A stretch of DNA of 17,504 bases from Anaerosoma sp034007245 (GTDB lineage: Bacteria; Actinomycetota; Coriobacteriia; Anaerosomatales; Anaerosomataceae): assembly GCA_034007245.1 (NCBI GenBank), contig JAVERH010000038.1:1-17504 (forward strand), read 5' to 3'. The notes beneath the pieces were generated by a model. The model was not told where the DNA came from and did no database searches. It saw nothing but the letters and a program-made list of their open reading frames with translations. The translations under genes and the position numbers were made by a program. Shown here piece after piece: positions 14,748-17,504 of the stretch; within the stretch, counting starts at the first letter, position 1, and the number at the start of each line of letters is the position of its first letter.

Positions 14748-15323
14748 ATGCGTGCGGGTTCGCTGTTCATCATCTCCGGTCCGTCAGGGGCCGGCAAGGG
14801 GACTCTGGTCGATCGTCTGGTGACCAGGGTTCCTGGTTTGCAGGTCTCCACCTCTGCAACGACACGTGCACCGCGCCCGGGCGAGATCGATGGCGATGAT
14901 TATGTCTTTCTCTCTTCCGACGAGTTCCAGCGCAGGGTCGATGAGGGTGCCTTCCTCGAGTGGGCAGAGGTGCATGGGAACCGATACGGTACGTTGCGGT
15001 CGACGGTCGAGGAGCGCCTCAGCAAGGGGTGCGATGTCATCCTGGAGATCGACCCACAGGGTGCGTTCCAGGTGAAGGATGTACTGCCATCCTCGGTACT
15101 CATCTTCATCACTGCGCCATCGATGACCGAGCTCGAGCGGCGCATACGTAAGCGTGGCGCCGAGTCGGACGACGAGGTCAGGATGCGTCTGGAGACCGCC
15201 GAACGTGAGCTGCGCCTTGTGGGAACATACCATCATGTGGTAGAAAACGATGATGTGTCCCTTGCCACCGAACGGTTGGCAGAGATCGTCGAATCCCACC
15301 GATCCCACGAAGGATGTCGCTGA
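14748..15323 (+). CDS. gmk: Guanylate kinase
   Basis: The 191-residue enzyme phosphorylates GMP to GDP with ATP. The P-loop GPSGAGKGT is at residues 11-19; STSATTRAPRPGEIDGDDY (about 34-52) is the GMP-binding segment, and EWAEVHGNRYGT (71-82) and the lid region ERRIRKRG (129-136) are conserved. The start lies 12 bases after the mihF stop, without an obvious Shine-Dalgarno site, so translation may be coupled to mihF. Length and motifs are normal. Confidence 0.96.
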   Translation: MRAGSLFIISGPSGAGKGTLVDRLVTRVPGLQVSTSATTRAPRPGEIDGDDYVFLSSDEFQRRVDEGAFLEWAEVHGNRYGTLRSTVEERLSKGCDVILEIDPQGAFQVKDVLPSSVLIFITAPSMTELERRIRKRGAESDDEVRMRLETAERELRLVGTYHHVVENDDVSLATERLAEIVESHRSHEGCR

Positions 15324-15324
15324 T

Positions 15325-15573
15325 ATGGTCATCAAGCCCGAGATCGACTTGCTGCTCGAGAAGGTCGACTCAAAGTACACACTGTGCATCATAGCCGCCA
15401 AGCGCGCCCGTCAGATCAACGATATGGTTCACGGTGTTCGTGACCAGGCGTTGCTTACCATGCAGGCTCCACAGATCGCGCAGATCACGAGCACCAAGCC
15501 ACTCACGCTGGCGCTCGATGAGATCGGAAGCGGCGACGTGAGCTACGAACGGGTGAAGGATAGCTATAAGTAG
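15325..15573 (+). CDS. rpoZ: RNA polymerase omega subunit
   Basis: The 82-residue protein matches omega: IDLLLEKVDSKYTLCIIAAKRARQIN spans the conserved helix (AAKRARQI about 28-35), and LTLALDEI (about 59-66) is the second conserved block. Omega helps assemble the polymerase and, in some bacteria, forms part of a ppGpp site. ATG 15325 lies one base after the gmk stop, with AAGGA at 15310-15314. The frame extends further upstream inside gmk, but that stretch is not omega-like. Confidence 0.94.
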   Translation: MVIKPEIDLLLEKVDSKYTLCIIAAKRARQINDMVHGVRDQALLTMQAPQIAQITSTKPLTLALDEIGSGDVSYERVKDSYK

Positions 15574-15591
15574 CGCGGCATCGCCGAGCTT

Positions 15592-15634
15592 GACGTATGC
15601 CCCGATACCGCGTGAGCGGTGTCGGGGCATCGTC
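15592..15634 (+). other. Very stable intergenic hairpin between rpoZ and thiI
   Basis: ATGCCCCGATACCGC (15597-15611) pairs with GCGGTGTCGGGGCAT (15616-15630): 15 bp with a single G-U, closing a GTGA (GNRA-type) tetraloop. GACG (15592-15595) and CGTC (15631-15634) add 4 bp after one bulged T. The bases after it (GTGTGAGAG) are not a U-tract. It may be a U-less terminator, an RNA-stability element or both. It separates the rpoZ and thiI modules and is the only gene-free stretch here (15574-15665). Confidence 0.75.
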
Positions 15635-15665
15635 GTGTGAGAGAGTCGCGTCAAGCGAAGGGTGG

Positions 15666-16889
15666 ATGGGTGTGCGAGTGGCCCTAGTGCACTATCACGA
15701 GATCGGCCTCAAGGGCCGGAACCGCGGTCAGTTCGAGCGACGCCTGGAGAGGAACGTACGGTGGGCGTTGCGCACACTGCCCGGTGCTGAGGTGCGGCGG
15801 ATCGCAAGCCGTGTCCTAGTACGCGCCCCGGAGGACATGGACGGGGATCGGTTGCTCGCAACGGTCGCAGCGGTCCCGGGCGTCGCATACGTGTCGTACG
15901 GTGCCGAGTGCGAATGCGATCCGGAGTCGATCGGGAAGACAGCGCTTGCGGAGGTCCACAGCGGGCTTACACGGCACAAGGATGCCAGTACGTTCGCTGT
16001 CGTCTCACGTCGTTCGTCCACGACCTACGCTGAGTCGAGCATGGACATCAACCGGCGTGTAGGCGACCTTATCCGGATGGAGACGGGTCTGTCCGTCGAT
16101 CTGGGCAATCCCGATATCACCGTGTGGGTCACGGTCGTGCAGGGTGCCGCGTATGTGTGGACACGTCGTATCGAAGGTGTGGGAGGGCTGCCGGTCGGTA
16201 CGTCGGGGGCGGTGGTGTCCCTGCTCTCCTCGGGGATCGACTCACCTGTGGCCACGTGGCGCATCATGCGACGTGGGGCGTCGATCGTGGGAGTGCACTT
16301 CTCTGGCCGCCCGCAGACAGGTGGGCAGTCCGAGCACTACGCGGCCGAGATCGCGCAGGTGCTCGCGGGTACTGGTGGCATGGAAAAGCTCTACATCGTG
16401 CCCTTCGGCGATGTGCAGCGGCAGATCGCCCTCAGTGCACCGGAGTCGCTAAGGGTAGTGCTTTACCGGAGGTTCATGGTGCGTGTTGCCGAGCGCATCG
16501 CCTTTAGAGAAGATGCGCGGGCTTTGGTGACCGGGGAGAGCCTCGGACAGGTGGCATCGCAGACGCTCGACAATGTAGCTACCATCGATGCCGTGGCTAC
16601 GATGCCCGTGTTGCGGCCGCTGATAGGATCGGACAAGCAGGAAATCATGGCTCAGGCGCGTGGGATCGGCACGTATGATCTCTCCGTGGCGTGCTCGGAT
16701 GATTGCTGCTCCCTGTTCATGCCCCGCCGTCCGGAGACGCATGCGTCTCCGGGAGAGGCTGATGCCGGTGAAGCTGAATTAGATGTCGAGGGATTGGTGA
16801 CCTCAGCGCTTGAAGGTGTGAGTGTGATCGAGCTGCCGACACTGGTGAACCGCGGTAGGAGACGGACGGGTGCACGTGGTCGCTCATAG
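15666..16889 (+). CDS. thiI: ThiI, tRNA 4-thiouridine / thiazole sulfurtransferase (short form)
   Basis: The 407-residue protein has an N-terminal ferredoxin-like region (VHYHEIGLKGRNRGQF at 8-23), a THUMP RNA-binding domain (about 65-165) and a PP-loop ATPase domain with LLSSGIDSP (186-194; the family usually has SGG or SAG). VTGESLGQVASQT (288-300) is characteristic. The sulfur-handling cysteines are C343, C347 and C348 before LFMPRRPET. The C-terminal rhodanese domain of E. coli ThiI is absent, as in many Gram-positives, where a dedicated cysteine desulfurase supplies sulfur; none is in this window. Start options are ATG 15666 and GTG 15672 (AAGGG at 15658-15662 fits the latter better). 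The frame also runs back through the hairpin, which I exclude. Confidence 0.93.
   Translation: MGVRVALVHYHEIGLKGRNRGQFERRLERNVRWALRTLPGAEVRRIASRVLVRAPEDMDGDRLLATVAAVPGVAYVSYGAECECDPESIGKTALAEVHSGLTRHKDASTFAVVSRRSSTTYAESSMDINRRVGDLIRMETGLSVDLGNPDITVWVTVVQGAAYVWTRRIEGVGGLPVGTSGAVVSLLSSGIDSPVATWRIMRRGASIVGVHFSGRPQTGGQSEHYAAEIAQVLAGTGGMEKLYIVPFGDVQRQIALSAPESLRVVLYRRFMVRVAERIAFREDARALVTGESLGQVASQTLDNVATIDAVATMPVLRPLIGSDKQEIMAQARGIGTYDLSVACSDDCCSLFMPRRPETHASPGEADAGEAELDVEGLVTSALEGVSVIELPTLVNRGRRRTGARGRS
16731..16752 (+). repeat. Perfect 22-bp palindrome inside thiI
   Basis: CCGGAGACGCA (16731-16741) is followed without any spacer by its exact reverse complement TGCGTCTCCGG (16742-16752). It encodes residues 356-363 (PETHASPG) and lies 118 bases before the next gene's start. 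As RNA it gives a 9-bp stem with a CATG loop; as DNA it has the form of a dyad binding site. Confidence 0.7.
16857..16861 (+). promoter_or_regulatory. Ribosome binding site that fixes the glycosyltransferase start
   Basis: AGGAG near the 3' end of thiI lies 8 bases before GTG 16870. It supports that start over the in-frame GTGs at 16876 and 16933. Confidence 0.65.
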
Positions 16890-17504
16890 TGGGGTCGTCG
16901 GTGATAGGGGTACCGCACGCGGCCCCATCCGCGTGCTCGCACTGGAGCCCTACTACGGGGGTTCACACCGTGCGGTGCTTGACGGGTTGATCAAGCACTT
17001 GAGCCGGCTCGGCTTCACCTTTGACGTACTGTCGCTACCTCCGCGTAAGTGGAAGTGGCGTATGCGAGGTTCGGCGATCACGATGGCCGAGGAAGCACGC
17101 GCGTTGGCTGCGGCATGGGTCGAGTCGTACCCCGCAGGGGAGTCCGACCGGCCGCACCCGGACCGCGCGTGGGATCTTGTCTACGCATCGACGTTCATCA
17201 ATCTCGCCGAGTTCATCGGGCTCACCGGAGACGCCATCGCGGGTGTCCCGCGGATCGTGTATTTCCACGAGAACCAGCTACTATATCCCAATCGTCATAC
17301 TGCCGAGTGGGACTACCAGTTCGCGCTCACTAACATCACGAGTGCACTCGCGGCGGACCGCTGCGTGTTCAGTACGCGCTATAACCTCGACGGCTTTCTC
17401 ACCGAGATCCCCGGCTTCCTTCGAGAGTTCCCGGATCATCGTCCCAGGGGGGTGGCCGAGCGAATCGCCGCATGTTCAGAGGTGCTTGCGCCGCCCTTCG
17501 ATCC
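16870..17504 (+). CDS. DUF3524/GTDC1-type glycosyltransferase (queuosine mannosyltransferase-like), 3' end missing
   Basis: The frame is open to the window end, with 211 residues visible. After a short leader, VLALEPYYGGSH (22-33) and LPPRKWKWRMRGSA (56-69) match the N-terminal DUF3524 domain. VYFHENQLLYP (130-140), FALTNITSALAADR (151-164) and FPDHRP (187-192) resemble animal GTDC1/QTMAN, which transfers mannose from GDP-mannose to queuosine in tRNA-Asp. The C-terminal glycosyltransferase domain would lie beyond the window. GTG 16870 is set by AGGAG at 16857-16861 and overlaps thiI by 20 bases, so the two are coupled. A tRNA-modifying role fits the neighbour, but the substrate in bacteria is inferred. 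The family is confident; the exact reaction is not. Confidence 0.85.
   Translation, partial: MHVVAHSGVVGDRGTARGPIRVLALEPYYGGSHRAVLDGLIKHLSRLGFTFDVLSLPPRKWKWRMRGSAITMAEEARALAAAWVESYPAGESDRPHPDRAWDLVYASTFINLAEFIGLTGDAIAGVPRIVYFHENQLLYPNRHTAEWDYQFALTNITSALAADRCVFSTRYNLDGFLTEIPGFLREFPDHRPRGVAERIAACSEVLAPPFD

Noticed and set aside
15590..15618. TTGACG at 15590-15595 as a thiI promoter -35 box
   Set aside because: No -10-like sequence lies 16-18 bases downstream; the spacing region is the hairpin itself.
15597..15665. Upstream ATG for thiI at 15597
   Set aside because: The extension would be encoded largely by the intergenic hairpin, and the family N-terminus starts near VALVHYHEIGLKG.
1..17504. 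Mobile elements, CRISPR arrays, tRNA or rRNA genes, phage or defence systems
   Set aside because: I looked for transposase or integrase motifs, regularly spaced repeats and tRNA-like cloverleaf ends, and saw none; essentially all sequence is accounted for by core genes.

Overview
This is a GC-rich window with tightly packed genes, all on the + strand. Many genes start with GTG and overlap their neighbour by 1-26 bases. Together, the gene order pyrR-pyrB-pyrC-carA-carB-pyrF followed by mihF-gmk-rpoZ, the actinobacterial-type integration host factor (MihF) and the PyrK/PyrD pair (NAD-linked, type 1B dihydroorotate dehydrogenase) suggest an anaerobic actinobacterium. A Coriobacteriia-like lineage is my best guess from gene content alone; no sequence search was possible.

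Layout. (1) 2-700: 3' part of an RluD-family rRNA pseudouridine synthase, cut by the window start. (2) 786-2857: a two-component pair, an OmpR-type response regulator and a HAMP-containing sensor histidine kinase, overlapping by 4 bases. A short direct repeat with 11-bp spacing lies upstream. (3) 2882-3040: a promoter and a complete PyrR-dependent transcription attenuator (PyrR-binding hairpin, antiterminator pairing, intrinsic terminator). (4) 3083-14303: one long pyrimidine operon, pyrR-pyrB-pyrC-carA-usp-carB-pyrK-pyrD-pyrF-pyrE. It encodes every step from bicarbonate/glutamine to UMP plus its own regulator. A tandem universal-stress-protein gene sits between the two carbamoyl-phosphate synthase subunit genes. 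(5) 14311-15573: a well-formed sigmaA-like promoter, then mihF-gmk-rpoZ (nucleoid protein, guanylate kinase, RNA polymerase omega). (6) 15592-15634: a very stable intergenic hairpin. (7) 15666-17504: thiI (tRNA 4-thiouridine/thiazole sulfur transfer) overlapping a DUF3524/GTDC1-type glycosyltransferase gene, whose animal relative mannosylates queuosine in tRNA. This last gene is cut by the window end.

How the genes work together. UMP/UTP-bound PyrR should stabilise the leader hairpin and let the terminator form, shutting down the whole pyr operon. CarB also keeps the C-terminal MGS-like domain used for allosteric control by UMP in known enzymes. PyrK and PyrD together would pass electrons from dihydroorotate to NAD+, which suits an anaerobe. 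I see no terminator between pyrE and mihF, so read-through into the gmk module is possible in addition to its own promoter.

Most of the window is ordinary core metabolism. The parts that deserve a second look are the Usp gene inside carAB, the Bacillus-style attenuator, several strong inverted repeats (two in carA, one in thiI, one between rpoZ and thiI), an insertion in CarA, a codon-usage dip in carB, and the thiI-glycosyltransferase pair. I found no mobile element, CRISPR array, tRNA or rRNA gene.
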